Positions 46,521 through 55,454 of a stretch of 64,000 nucleotides of DNA are shown here, one piece after another. The stretch comes from Streptomyces cellulosae (lineage in GTDB: Bacteria; Actinomycetota; Actinomycetes; Streptomycetales; Streptomycetaceae). The translations under genes and the position numbers were made by a program. Each line of letters starts with the position of its first letter. The stretch's first letter is position 1. The notes under the pieces are model-generated. The model made no database searches. It was given only the letters and a program-made list of their open reading frames with translations, and was not told the DNA's origin. The DNA lies in the NCBI RefSeq assembly GCF_000721105.1, contig NZ_JOEV01000033.1, forward strand, positions 21,017 through 85,016, given 5' to 3'.

Positions 46521-47658
46521 CCATCCGCTGGATCTGGTTGGTGCCCTCGACGATCTGCAGCACCTTGGCCTCGCGCATGTACCGCTCGGCCGGGAAGTCG
46601 GCGGTGTAGCCGTACCCGCCCAGGGCCTGGACGGCGTCGGTGGTCACCCGCATCGCGGTGTCCGTGCAGTGCAGCTTGGCCATGGCGGCCTGCTTGGCGA
46701 ACGGCCGCCCCGCGTCCCGCAGCCGCGCCGCCGACAGGTACAGCGCCCGCCCGGCCTCGATCTGGGTCGCCATGTCGGCGAGCATGAAGCGCAGCCCCTG
46801 GAAGTCGGCGATCGGCCGCCCGAACTGCCGCCTTCCGGTCGCGTACGCCACCGCCTCGTCCAGTGCCGCCTGGGCCAGTCCGATCGCGCAGGCCGCGATC
46901 CCGAGCCGCCCGGAGTCGAGTGCGGCCAGGGCGATCGCGAAGCCCTGACCCTCCTCGCCGAGTCGCCGGTCGTCGGACACCCGCACCTCGTCGAAGTGGA
47001 CCTGAGCGGTCGGCGAACCCTTCATGCCCATCTTCTTCTCGGGCGGCGCCGCGCTCAGTCCCTCCGCGTCGCCCGGGACCAGGAACGCGGTGATCCCGCG
47101 CGGGCCCTCCTCGCCGGTACGCGCCATGACCGTGTAGAAGTCGGCGACTCCGCCGTGCGTGATCCAGGCCTTGGTCCCGGTGATCGCCCACTCTCCCCCG
47201 CCGTCCCGCACGGCCTTCGTGCGCAGTGAGGCCGCGTCCGACCCCGAGGAGGGCTCGGACAGGCAGTACGCGCCCAGCAGACCGCCGCCGAGCATCGCGG
47301 GCAGGTGCTCGACCTGCTGTTCCTTGCTGCCGTAGGCGGCGAGCGCGTAGGAGGCGAGGGTGTGCACGCTCACGCCGAGGCCGACGGTGAGGCGGGCCGC
47401 GGCGAGCTCCTCGAGGACCTGGAGGTAGACCTCGTACGGCTGGTCGCCGCCGCCGTATTCGGAGTCGTAGGGCAGGCCGAGCAGTCCGGATGCGGAGAGC
47501 AGGGTGAAGACCTCGCGCGGAAAGCGTCCGGCGTCCTCCTCCTCGGCCGCCTTCGGGGCGATCTCGTGCTGCGCGATGTCGCGGACGAGCGAGATCAGAT
47601 CCCGGGCCTCGTCCGTGGGCAGTTGCCGGTCCACCGGCTGCGGGGCGCGGTCGGGCAT
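46483..47658 (-). CDS. Acyl-CoA dehydrogenase
   Basis: 391 residues, ATG at 47658 with GGGAGGAGAG upstream. Signature 1 reads AYCLSEPSSGSDAASLRTKA (about 130), signature 2 near QALGGYGYTADFPAERYMRE, then VLQIVEGTNQIQRMVIARHL at the C terminus with the usual FAD contacts. The catalytic base, a Glu in this EGTNQIQ region, is present. It oxidises a short or branched acyl-CoA using FAD and passes electrons to ETF. The chain specificity cannot be read. It is transcribed away from the chitinase gene and overlaps a small ORF at its 3' end. Confidence 0.93.
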   Translation of the reverse strand: MPDRAPQPVDRQLPTDEARDLISLVRDIAQHEIAPKAAEEEDAGRFPREVFTLLSASGLLGLPYDSEYGGGDQPYEVYLQVLEELAAARLTVGLGVSVHTLASYALAAYGSKEQQVEHLPAMLGGGLLGAYCLSEPSSGSDAASLRTKAVRDGGGEWAITGTKAWITHGGVADFYTVMARTGEEGPRGITAFLVPGDAEGLSAAPPEKKMGMKGSPTAQVHFDEVRVSDDRRLGEEGQGFAIALAALDSGRLGIAACAIGLAQAALDEAVAYATGRRQFGRPIADFQGLRFMLADMATQIEAGRALYLSAARLRDAGRPFAKQAAMAKLHCTDTAMRVTTDAVQALGGYGYTADFPAERYMREAKVLQIVEGTNQIQRMVIARHLAGPESR

Positions 47659-47877
47659 GGCGACGCTCTCCTCCCTGTCGGGCGCGGGCGGACGGGCCCT
47701 TCGGGTGGGGGCGGCGCCGCCGGGGTCTCACTGGATGCCGGCCGATGCTCGCACTCCCGGGTCGCGGAAGCTGCTGACCAGCGGCTGTGCGCTGTGAGTA
47801 TGCCCGATCGGACGCACCCCGTCACCGGTTAACGACCGCTTACTTGAAGAAATCGTAGTCCACTCGCCTCCACCAAA

Positions 47878-47919
47878 TTGGTACGAACCATTGACGTATT
47901 GGTCTAGTCCTCTTAGCGT
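47878..47919 (+). promoter_or_regulatory. Chitinase promoter with DasR-like/direct-repeat elements
   Basis: The region has TTGGTACGAACCA (47878-47890) and TTGGTCTAGTCC (47899-47910), two related 12-13 bp elements about 21 bases apart, as in known Streptomyces chitinase promoters. The second lies in the 17-base spacer between -35 TTGACG (47891-47896) and -10 TAGCGT (47914-47919). The TGGTCTAG core resembles a DasR box, so control by N-acetylglucosamine is likely. The remaining part of the 336-bp gap (47659-47877) shows no gene. Confidence 0.8.
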
Positions 47920-47994
47920 TTCGCCTCAACGCTTCTCCGCGTTCATGCCAATCGGCGTGCGATCCCCTCCCTGTCCCCCGCGAGGAGACACCCG

Positions 47995-49242
<1,248 letters not shown>

Positions 49243-49259
49243 CCGGTCCGACCGCGGAC

Positions 49260-49291
49260 TTGGGGCGGGGGACCACGAGCCTCCGCCCCAA
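49260..49291 (+). terminator. Terminator after the chitinase
   Basis: TTGGGGCGG (49260-49268) pairs with CCGCCCCAA (49283-49291) about 18 bases after the chitinase stop. An eight-base loop and two further G-C pairs lie inside. It separates the chitinase from the convergent tetR gene. Confidence 0.8.
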
Positions 49292-49311
49292 GGCTCTGTC
49301 CGGCGTCCGGC

Positions 49312-49974
49312 TCAGACGCCGTCCCGGCGGGCCTGTTTCGGGGCAGGGTAGGCCGGGTCGAGCTCCTCGATCGCGCGCATCGCACCGCCGAGCGTCTTCA
49401 CCAGCAGTTCACTCATCGTCTCGCGGGACAGCTGGGGGCGGTCGATCCAGTCGAGGGCGGCGCCCTCCACACTGCACAGCCAGGCGAGCAGTCCCATGCG
49501 GGGCAACGGGGCGATGTCGCTGCGGCCGTACGCCCCTTCCGCGATGGTCGCGACGATCGCCTCGCGCACCCCGTCCCGGATCGCGTGCACCTCGGTGTCG
49601 AAGCCGACGCCGCCGCTGACGATCGTGCGGTACGCGGCCTGGTTGTGCTCGGCGTAGCGCAGATAGCTGTCGATGGTGCGGTGGACGCGGTCCACCGGCT
49701 CCAGTTCGAGGCCGCTCGCCGCGTAGGTGACCAGGTCGGCGACGGAGTCCTGGATGATCGCCAGGTAGTAGCCGCGCTTCGACTGGAAGTAGTAGTAGAT
49801 CAGCCCCTTGGCGACATGCGCCTGGCGGGCGATGTCGTCCATGGAGAGCGCGTCGTACGACGTGTCGGCGAACAGCTTCCGCCCGATGGTGATGAGTTCG
49901 GCACGGCGTGCGACGGAGCGTTCGGTGCCGCGTGCCCGTGGGCGGGCGACGTCGCTCTGTTGACTAATATTCAA
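49312..49974 (-). CDS. TetR-family regulator
   Basis: 220 residues from TTG at 49974 (LNISQQSDVARPRARGTERS); a GTG eleven codons earlier has no RBS. The helix-turn-helix is AELITIGRKLFADTSYDALS, then MDDIARQAHVAKGLIYYYFQ, typical TetR. The ligand domain is helical, with LRYAEHNQAAYRTIVSGGVG and GLLAWLCSVEGAALDWIDRP. It lies convergent to the chitinase and upstream of a small membrane-protein gene. An imperfect palindrome covers its own start codon (49960-49974), so autoregulation is plausible. Its target is unknown. Confidence 0.88.
   Translation of the reverse strand: MNISQQSDVARPRARGTERSVARRAELITIGRKLFADTSYDALSMDDIARQAHVAKGLIYYYFQSKRGYYLAIIQDSVADLVTYAASGLELEPVDRVHRTIDSYLRYAEHNQAAYRTIVSGGVGFDTEVHAIRDGVREAIVATIAEGAYGRSDIAPLPRMGLLAWLCSVEGAALDWIDRPQLSRETMSELLVKTLGGAMRAIEELDPAYPAPKQARRDGV
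49960..49974 (-). promoter_or_regulatory. Imperfect palindrome over the tetR start codon
   Basis: TTGAATATTAGTCAA reads nearly the same on both strands (outer TTGA/TCAA arms). It includes the TTG chosen as start. The base composition is strikingly AT-rich for this genome. It could be the TetR protein's own operator. Confidence 0.4.
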
Positions 49975-50037
49975 TTTCGACCCTGGTCTCAACGGGCGGC
50001 GGGACACCCGCAGTATGGCAGGTCGGTATGGCTCAGC

Positions 50038-50178
50038 TCACAGCAGGCCGAGCTGAGTGACGAGCATCGCGATCACCAGGACGAGGGTCCATCCCAGGAC
50101 ATGCTCGAGGATCTTCGGGCCGTCTTCCCGGGGGCCGCCGGTACGGGCGCGGGCGGCGGTGGCTGCTGCTGAGGTCAT
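50038..50178 (-). CDS. Small single-span membrane protein
   Basis: 46 residues from ATG at 50178. A polar, basic N-terminal half (MTSAAATAARARTGGPREDG) leads to PKILEHVLGWTLVLVIAMLV TQLGLL, one membrane helix at the C terminus. Compact and protein-like, apparently conserved in Streptomyces from memory. Located between tetR and the C39-like peptidase gene, on the same strand as both. No function known. Confidence 0.6.
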   Translation of the reverse strand: MTSAAATAARARTGGPREDGPKILEHVLGWTLVLVIAMLVTQLGLL

Positions 50179-50270
50179 GGCGTCTCGCTGGGCTCGGCTG
50201 GGCGGTGGACTCCCCCCGGAGTTCCGTCCACCTTGCCACCGTTTGCGGCCGACGCGGCCGAGACGTTGGT

Positions 50271-50300
50271 CACAGGGCCCCGGTCCTCCGGGGCCCTGTG
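50271..50300 (-). terminator. Terminator after the C39-like peptidase gene
   Basis: CACAGGGCCCC (50271-50281) pairs perfectly with GGGGCCCTGTG (50290-50300), eleven pairs around an eight-base loop. It begins nine bases past the stop of the minus-strand peptidase gene. Confidence 0.88.
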
Positions 50301-50308
50301 CGGAAGCG

Positions 50309-51673
50309 TCAGCGCACGCCCACCGCCGCAAGCGCCGCCCGCTGGCGCGCACTCGGACGGGCCGGGAAGTACAGGTAGCAGACGCCGCCGGTGCCGGAGA
50401 CGACCTTGCCGGAGGCGTTGTACCGCTTGGTCCTGAGCCAGACGTTCTCCCACTCGCGCCGCGGGTAGACGCGCCGCACCGCCTCGTTGTCGGGCGCGGC
50501 CGGGTCGTTGGCGATCACATCGCCGTCGCCGGTGAAGCCGATGACGGTCATCAGGTGGCCGGCGGTGCCGTACCCCGCCCCGGTGAGCTCCTCCTTCAGG
50601 AACGACTGGGACGTCATGGCCGGGATGCCCGCCGCGATCAGCGTCTCCAGGTCGGTGAGGGAACCGAGCCGGGTGACCACGCCCTGGAGGTCCTTGAAGG
50701 TGGCGGCGTAGGCGGCGTTGAAGGGCCAGTTGCCGCAGCCGGCGTACTGGTGGTCGTAGGTGAAGCGAGCCGCGTGACAGACCTGTGGGTCGGCGTACGA
50801 CGGGTCGACCCAGGACAGCTGCCCGGTGGTGAGCCGGCCGCCCCAGTACTCGATGATCATCTGCGAGGAGGTGGGACTGCACCAGGCCTCGCCGCCGTTG
50901 TCGTACTCCGGGTACTGGCCCTTGTGGATCTCCTGCGAGTAGCGCGGGACGATCAGTTCCCCGGTCGCGCCCGGCGTGGAGGCCGCGACGGTGAAGCGGT
51001 CGGGGACGTCGGAGCCCATCGCGCCGAGCCGCCAGACGGTGGGCGTGGCCTTCGTGCCGGGCCTGCGGTAGAGGGTGAGACGGAGTCGGTACGAGGACAG
51101 GCGCAGGCCGGTGGCCGGGGCGTCGATCGCGAAGGTGTCCGTCCAGACGCTGCTTCTGCCGTCGCTCTGGCCGTCGACCGAGGTCCGCCTGATGTCCTGG
51201 TCACCGGCCGCCCAGCGGCCCATCACGTACCAGGGGGTGTCGGTGCCGTCGGAGTACGTCCCCTTCAGTTCGACCTGGAGCCAGGTGCCGGCCGGGGTGT
51301 GCGCGTTCCAGGACGCGATCACCTCGGTGGCGGGGACGGCGAGGACGTGCGCGGGGGACGTCCAGGTCCCGTATTCCCAGGCGGCGGTCGTGCCGGTGTG
51401 CGGGTCGGTGTAGTCGGCGGTGCCCGCGGGGGCGGCGACCACCAGGCCCGGGCGGGCGCCCGCGACCGCACGGGTGCCGTGGGCGGTGCCGCCGCGCCAG
51501 TCGGCGTACGTGGTCCAGGCGCGGTTGTCGACGGGGCGGGCCGGAGCCTGCGCGGGGGTGGCCGGGCCGGCCGCGGACTCGGCGGCGGCCGCAGGACCCG
51601 CGCCGCCGGCAACGGTGGCCGCGACCGCGGCGGCCAGGACGGTTCTGCGGGACGGATGTTCGGATCTGATCAT
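50309..51673 (-). CDS. Tat-exported C39-like cysteine peptidase
   Basis: 454 residues. ATG at 51673 gives MIRSEHPSRRTVLAAAVAAT, with the twin arginines of a Tat signal, ending near AAAAESAAG. A central beta-rich part (about 60-260) precedes a C39-like papain fold: catalytic Cys in GGEAWCSPTSSQMIIEYW, His in GYGTAGHLMTVIGFTGDGDV and the Asn/Asp in VIANDPAAPDNEAVRR. It has no ABC-transporter part and no bacteriocin neighbour, so it is a stand-alone secreted peptidase, perhaps of cell-wall or exported peptides. Substrate unknown. Confidence 0.85.
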   Translation of the reverse strand: MIRSEHPSRRTVLAAAVAATVAGGAGPAAAAESAAGPATPAQAPARPVDNRAWTTYADWRGGTAHGTRAVAGARPGLVVAAPAGTADYTDPHTGTTAAWEYGTWTSPAHVLAVPATEVIASWNAHTPAGTWLQVELKGTYSDGTDTPWYVMGRWAAGDQDIRRTSVDGQSDGRSSVWTDTFAIDAPATGLRLSSYRLRLTLYRRPGTKATPTVWRLGAMGSDVPDRFTVAASTPGATGELIVPRYSQEIHKGQYPEYDNGGEAWCSPTSSQMIIEYWGGRLTTGQLSWVDPSYADPQVCHAARFTYDHQYAGCGNWPFNAAYAATFKDLQGVVTRLGSLTDLETLIAAGIPAMTSQSFLKEELTGAGYGTAGHLMTVIGFTGDGDVIANDPAAPDNEAVRRVYPRREWENVWLRTKRYNASGKVVSGTGGVCYLYFPARPSARQRAALAAVGVR

Positions 51674-51900
51674 GGGCGGGACGACCCCCGGGTGTCCGAG
51701 TCGGGCGGATCCAGTGCACGGTGGTGCGCCCACTATGGAGCAGGGGGGATGCCCCTGCCAGCACTTCGGCCCGCGTCGCGGTCACCAATATTGGTCTTGT
51801 CCACTGGCACACCGGCCGGCGCCGACGATCAGCCGGGGAGGCCGCGTAGCCTGGCAGTTCAGCATCCCCGTCCGCCTCCCGCACCGATCCAGGAACCGTC

Positions 51901-52521
51901 ATCCACGAACTCGCCGCCCGGCTGCGCCGCCTGCCACCGTCCTGCGGCCCGGTCCGTCTGATCGGGATCGACGGGCACGCCGGTTCCGGCAAGTCCACGT
52001 TCGCCGGGCGGTTGGCCCGCGCGCTCGCCGGTGCGCCGGTACTGCGACTCGACGACATCGCCCACCACGAAGGTCTGTTCGACTGGACGGAGCGTCTGCA
52101 GGCCGAGGTGATCGCGCCGCTGAGCCGCGGCGAGGCCGCGCACTACACCCCCTACGACTGGCACACCCGCCGCTTCGGACCGCCCCGCCCGTTGCCGACC
52201 GCCCCGGTGGTCCTCGTCGAGGGTGTCGGCGCCGGCCGCCGCGCACTGCGCCCGCACCTGGCCCATCTGCTGTGGATGGAGGTGCCGCGTGAGGAGGCGT
52301 GGGCGCGGGGACAGGCCCGGGACGGGGAGGAACAGCGGGAGTTCTGGGCCGGATGGGTCCAGGCGGAACGACAGCACTTCAGCGAGGATCCCTCCCGGCC
52401 CTTCGCCGACCTCCTCGTGCACCAGCGCGAGAAGGGATATGAGCTGCTTCCCGGGCCTGCTGGGACGGTTGGACCGGACCAGTCCATCACGTACGGTGAC
52501 GGATCATCCGCAGTGTGCTGA
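51901..52521 (+). CDS. P-loop nucleoside/uridine kinase-like protein with no normal start codon
   Basis: About 206 residues. The frame opens after a TAG at 51847. Walker A GIDGHAGSGKSTFAGRLARA lies about residues 22-40, then VLRLDDIAHHEGLFDWTERL and PYDWHTRRFGPPRPLPTAPV VLVEGVGAGRRALRPHLAHL, as in uridine kinase-like proteins. No ATG, GTG or TTG exists upstream of the P-loop; the first TTG is at 52012, after it. AGGAA at 51891-51895 is followed by GTC ATC CAC at 51898. The protein would begin (V)IHELAARLRRL, so either GTC/ATC serves as start or a start codon was mutated. I give 51901 (ATC), best spaced from AGGAA. Function: ATP-dependent phosphorylation, substrate unknown. Confidence 0.6.
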   Translation: MHELAARLRRLPPSCGPVRLIGIDGHAGSGKSTFAGRLARALAGAPVLRLDDIAHHEGLFDWTERLQAEVIAPLSRGEAAHYTPYDWHTRRFGPPRPLPTAPVVLVEGVGAGRRALRPHLAHLLWMEVPREEAWARGQARDGEEQREFWAGWVQAERQHFSEDPSRPFADLLVHQREKGYELLPGPAGTVGPDQSITYGDGSSAVC

Positions 52522-52570
52522 ACCTGTGAAGGGCCTTGTCGAACAAGTTGCCTGAGTGTCTCAACTCGGC

Positions 52571-52673
52571 TTGACCGAGGGGCCGGACAGGACTTACGTT
52601 CTCAATGTGCGGCCATTCGGCGCCGCCCACAGACGCGAAGCCCCCGGTTGTTCCCCCGTGATCGGGGGCTTCG
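52571..52673 (+). ncRNA. Candidate short transcript: promoter, tiny ORF and terminator
   Basis: A possible promoter TTGACC (52571-52576) and TACGTT (52595-52600), spacing 18, is followed within five bases by ATG. Downstream CGAAGCCCCCG (52636-52646) pairs perfectly with CGGGGGCTTCG (52663-52673), a strong terminator-type hairpin with a C-rich loop. The transcript would be about 70 bases. It may be a small RNA, an attenuator for the TPR-AAA gene downstream, or simply the kinase gene's terminator. The rest of the 433-bp gap (52522-52954) has no other gene. Confidence 0.45.
52605..52661 (+). CDS. Possible leaderless 18-codon ORF within the short transcript
   Basis: ATG at 52605 starts MCGHSAPPTDAKPPVVPP and stops at TGA 52659-52661, inside the terminator loop. 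The ATG lies at or within a few bases of the predicted transcription start, so translation would be leaderless. Pro codons make up six of eighteen. It may be chance. Confidence 0.25.
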   Translation: MCGHSAPPTDAKPPVVPP

Positions 52674-52954
52674 TTCTGCCCTGAAGGTTACTTTTCGGGC
52701 GCCACGCGACAGGAACCGCTCACCCTGGGTCACCGAGCGGAATGCGCGTATCTGCTCCCACCTCGGCAAACGGCCCATGCGGCACCCTTCGGTGAGCGAC
52801 ACCCCCGCGGGTACGATGCCTTCGGTGCGACCCGCGGACGGCTGCTCTGCGCACCGTTGCAACTCAAGTCCGCGGCACAGCGGTTGGACCAAGGCGGCCG
52901 ACGGGCACCGGCCCGCCGGCGAACCAAACGGGGGCACGGTTTGTGGGGGACGTG

Positions 52955-54817
52955 ATGGATTTCGGCACGCGGGGCCCCGAGGCTCCGGCCGACCTCGCCT
53001 GGCTGCGAGGCGTGGACGCCTACACGATGGGGGCCTATCCACAGGCGGAGGAGGAGTTCCGCACCGCGGTGCGGAACGATCCCGGGATGGCCGACGGCTG
53101 GCTCGGACTGCACGCGCTGCGCGTCGACACGACGACCGCGCTGCTGCGGATGTTCCGGCACCGGGACCGCTTCGGCGAACAGCGCACCCGGCATCGCCGC
53201 ACCCTCAACTCCTGGTACTGGCTGGGCTGGTGGGTGCAACCAGTGCTGGAGAGCCCGCGTGATCTGCTGCTCGCGCACGCCTCGCACTGGCTGGACGGAC
53301 GGCACGTCCCGGAACTCGACCGGGCCCTCGCGGGCCTGCCACCGGTGGACACCGACCCCCAGGTCCGGTTCCTGCACGCCTGCCGTGCCTACCTCGTCAA
53401 GGACTGGGAACAGTTGGTCCGGCACACCGACCCGCTGATCAACGACCCCCTGCTCGGCATCGAAGCCGGTCTGTTCGGCGGCATGGCCCGGGTCCGGCTG
53501 GAGATGTACGGGCAGGCCGAACCGCTGCTGTCGGCGGCGCTGATGCGCTGCCGCAGCGAGCAACCGCAGCGCAAGGAGCTGCGCTACTGGCTGGCCCGCG
53601 CCCATGAGGGCACGGGCCGCTCCGCCGCCGCCCTCCCGCTCTACCGGGCCGTGCACCGCGTCGACCCCGCCTTCATGGACACCTCGGCCCGGCTCGCCGC
53701 GATCTCCGAGGGCGACGGGTACGACGAGTCCGCCGACCTCGCGGCGATCACGCTCACCGGGGCCGGGCAGGACATGATGGACAGCCCCGACGGCCCCGAC
53801 CTGCTCCTCGGCACCGAGGGCCGTGAGCTGAAGCTGACGGAGCCGGATCTGCCGGCCTCCGCCGCGCTGTCGTCGGTGACCGACCCGGCGGTGCGCGAGA
53901 AGCTCGTGTCCTCGCCGTCGCTGCCCGCCGGGCCGACCGATCCGGCGTTGCTCGAAGAGGCGCTCGCCGAGCTGGAGCGCATGGTGGGCCTGGAGCCGGT
54001 GAAGCGCCAAGTGAAGGCACTGTCCGCGCAGTTGAACATGGCCCGGCTGCGCTCCGGGCAGGGTCTGCCGGTCCAGCCGCCGAAGCGGCACTTCGTCTTC
54101 TCCGGCCCGTCCGGCACCGGCAAGACCACGGTGGCCCGCATCCTCGGCCGGGTCTTCTACGCCCTCGGACTGCTCGGCGGTGACCATCTGGTGGAGGCGC
54201 AGCGGGCGGACCTGGTCGGCGAGTACCTCGGTCAGACGGCGGTGAAGGCCAACGAGCTGATCGACTCCGCGCTCGGTGGGGTCCTGTTCGTCGACGAGGC
54301 GTACTCGCTGTCCAACTCCGGATACGGCAAGGGCGACGCGTACGGCGACGAGGCGTTGCAGGTGCTGCTGAAGCGGGCCGAGGACAACCGGGACCACCTC
54401 GTGGTGATCCTGGCCGGCTATCCGGAGGGCATGGACCGGCTGCTGGCCGCCAACCCGGGACTGTCGTCCCGCTTCACCACCCGCGTCGACTTTCCCTCCT
54501 ACCGTCCCCTCGAACTCACCTCCATCGGCGAGGTGCTGGCCGAGGAGAACGGTGACGTGTGGGACGAGGAGGCGCTGGACGAGCTGCGTTCCATCGCCGG
54601 GCACGTGGTCGACCAGGGGTGGATCGACGAGTTGGGCAACGGGCGGTTCCTGCGCACGCTGTACGAGAAGAGCTGTGCGTATCGGGATCTTCGGCTGTCG
54701 ACGTATCCGGCGATGCTGACGCGGGACGACTTGTCGACTCTTCGGCTTCCCGACCTGATGCAGGCGTACGGAGAGGTGCTGTCGGGGCGGGGGCCGCAGG
54801 ATCCGTCGGCGATGTGA
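52955..54817 (+). CDS. TPR-AAA ATPase (CbxX/CfqX, EccA-like)
   Basis: 620 residues from ATG at 52955, with GGGGGA four bases before it; GTG at 52943 is an alternative. The N-terminal ~270 residues are TPR-like helices (DAYTMGAYPQAEEEFRTAVR, EAGLFGGMARVRLEMYGQAE, YWLARAHEGTGRSAAALPLY). A linker leads to the AAA module: LERMVGLEPVKRQVKALSAQ, Walker A FSGPSGTGKTTVARILGRVF, then GGVLFVDEAYSLSNSGYGKG (Walker B), VVILAGYPEGMDRLLAANPG and LSSRFTTRVDFPSYRP (sensor and Arg finger). This is the EccA/CbxX architecture, used in type VII secretion or RuBisCO activation, but no ESX gene lies nearby. Function here is unknown. Confidence 0.88.
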   Translation: MDFGTRGPEAPADLAWLRGVDAYTMGAYPQAEEEFRTAVRNDPGMADGWLGLHALRVDTTTALLRMFRHRDRFGEQRTRHRRTLNSWYWLGWWVQPVLESPRDLLLAHASHWLDGRHVPELDRALAGLPPVDTDPQVRFLHACRAYLVKDWEQLVRHTDPLINDPLLGIEAGLFGGMARVRLEMYGQAEPLLSAALMRCRSEQPQRKELRYWLARAHEGTGRSAAALPLYRAVHRVDPAFMDTSARLAAISEGDGYDESADLAAITLTGAGQDMMDSPDGPDLLLGTEGRELKLTEPDLPASAALSSVTDPAVREKLVSSPSLPAGPTDPALLEEALAELERMVGLEPVKRQVKALSAQLNMARLRSGQGLPVQPPKRHFVFSGPSGTGKTTVARILGRVFYALGLLGGDHLVEAQRADLVGEYLGQTAVKANELIDSALGGVLFVDEAYSLSNSGYGKGDAYGDEALQVLLKRAEDNRDHLVVILAGYPEGMDRLLAANPGLSSRFTTRVDFPSYRPLELTSIGEVLAEENGDVWDEEALDELRSIAGHVVDQGWIDELGNGRFLRTLYEKSCAYRDLRLSTYPAMLTRDDLSTLRLPDLMQAYGEVLSGRGPQDPSAM

Positions 54818-54957
54818 GAGCCGCTCGCTGGGCTTGACGCCGGGTGGGGTCACTCGCCGGCATCGGCGGGCGCCTCCCCCTCCCCCCTTGGCTTCGCTCG
54901 GCTGAAGCCCTCCGTCACCCCGCCGCACGACTGCCCGCGACTGCCAGAGCGCGCACG

Positions 54958-55370
54958 GGATACGCGCCCCCCTACCCCGTGGGCGCCACCCCGACCGCCC
55001 GCAGCCACAGCACCGCGCACACCACCGCCGAGTGGGCGCCGCCCCAGCGAGCCAATCACCCGCGACCGCGGCCGCGGGCGCGCGAACGCCGCAACCGGGT
55101 GGCGGCCGCGCAGGGTACGCGCCGGTGGGCGCCGCCCCGGCGAGCCGATCTCCCACGCCCGCGGCCGCGGGCGCGCGAAGCCGCAACCGGCCAGGGGCCG
55201 CGCAGGATACGCGCCCCCTACCCCGTGGGCGCCACCCCGACCGCCCGCAGCCACAGCACCGCGCACACCGCCGCCGAGTGGGCGCCGCCCCAGCGACCCG
55301 ATCTCCCACGGTCACGGCTGCGGGCGCGAACGCCGCAACCTGGTAGGGGCCGTCCAAGCGGCACGACTGC
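54958..55370. repeat. Degenerate GC-rich repeat array
   Basis: The 637-bp gap after the AAA gene (54818-55454) has repeated units starting with GTGGGCGCC(G/A)CCCC at 54979, 55032, 55125, 55225 and 55278. The pair 54979/55032 recurs at 55225/55278, a 246-bp long-range period. The units near 55032, 55125 and 55278 also share GATCTCCCACG-like and GCGGGCGCG-like tracts. Frames across it encode low-complexity Arg/Ala/Gly protein, so I do not call a gene. Confidence 0.8.
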
Positions 55371-55454
55371 CCGTGACCGCGAGTGCCCGTGTCGGGTGGG
55401 CGCAGGACACCGGAGCACCAGGAGATGTGGGGGTGCGTCGTCGGCGCCCCCGCG

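Noticed and set aside
50309..51673. Bacteriocin-processing C39 transporter
   Set aside because: No ABC or membrane domain and no precursor peptide; the protein has a Tat signal, so it is a secreted peptidase.
52540..52590. HspR-type (HAIR) operator in the sequence CTGAGTGTCTCAACTCGG
   Set aside because: Half-site spacing is six, not seven, and arms are imperfect; no chaperone gene follows.
52571..52673. 6C small RNA
   Set aside because: The 6C motif needs two hairpins with C-rich loops; only one such hairpin is visible here.
52730..55357. Minus-strand open frame of 875 codons across the AAA gene and repeats
   Set aside because: Antisense to the AAA ATPase with its clear Walker motifs; the N-terminal part is translation of the GC-rich repeats.
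54958..55370. CRISPR array
   Set aside because: Units vary in length and spacing (about 53, 93, 100), spacers are not unique and no cas genes are near.
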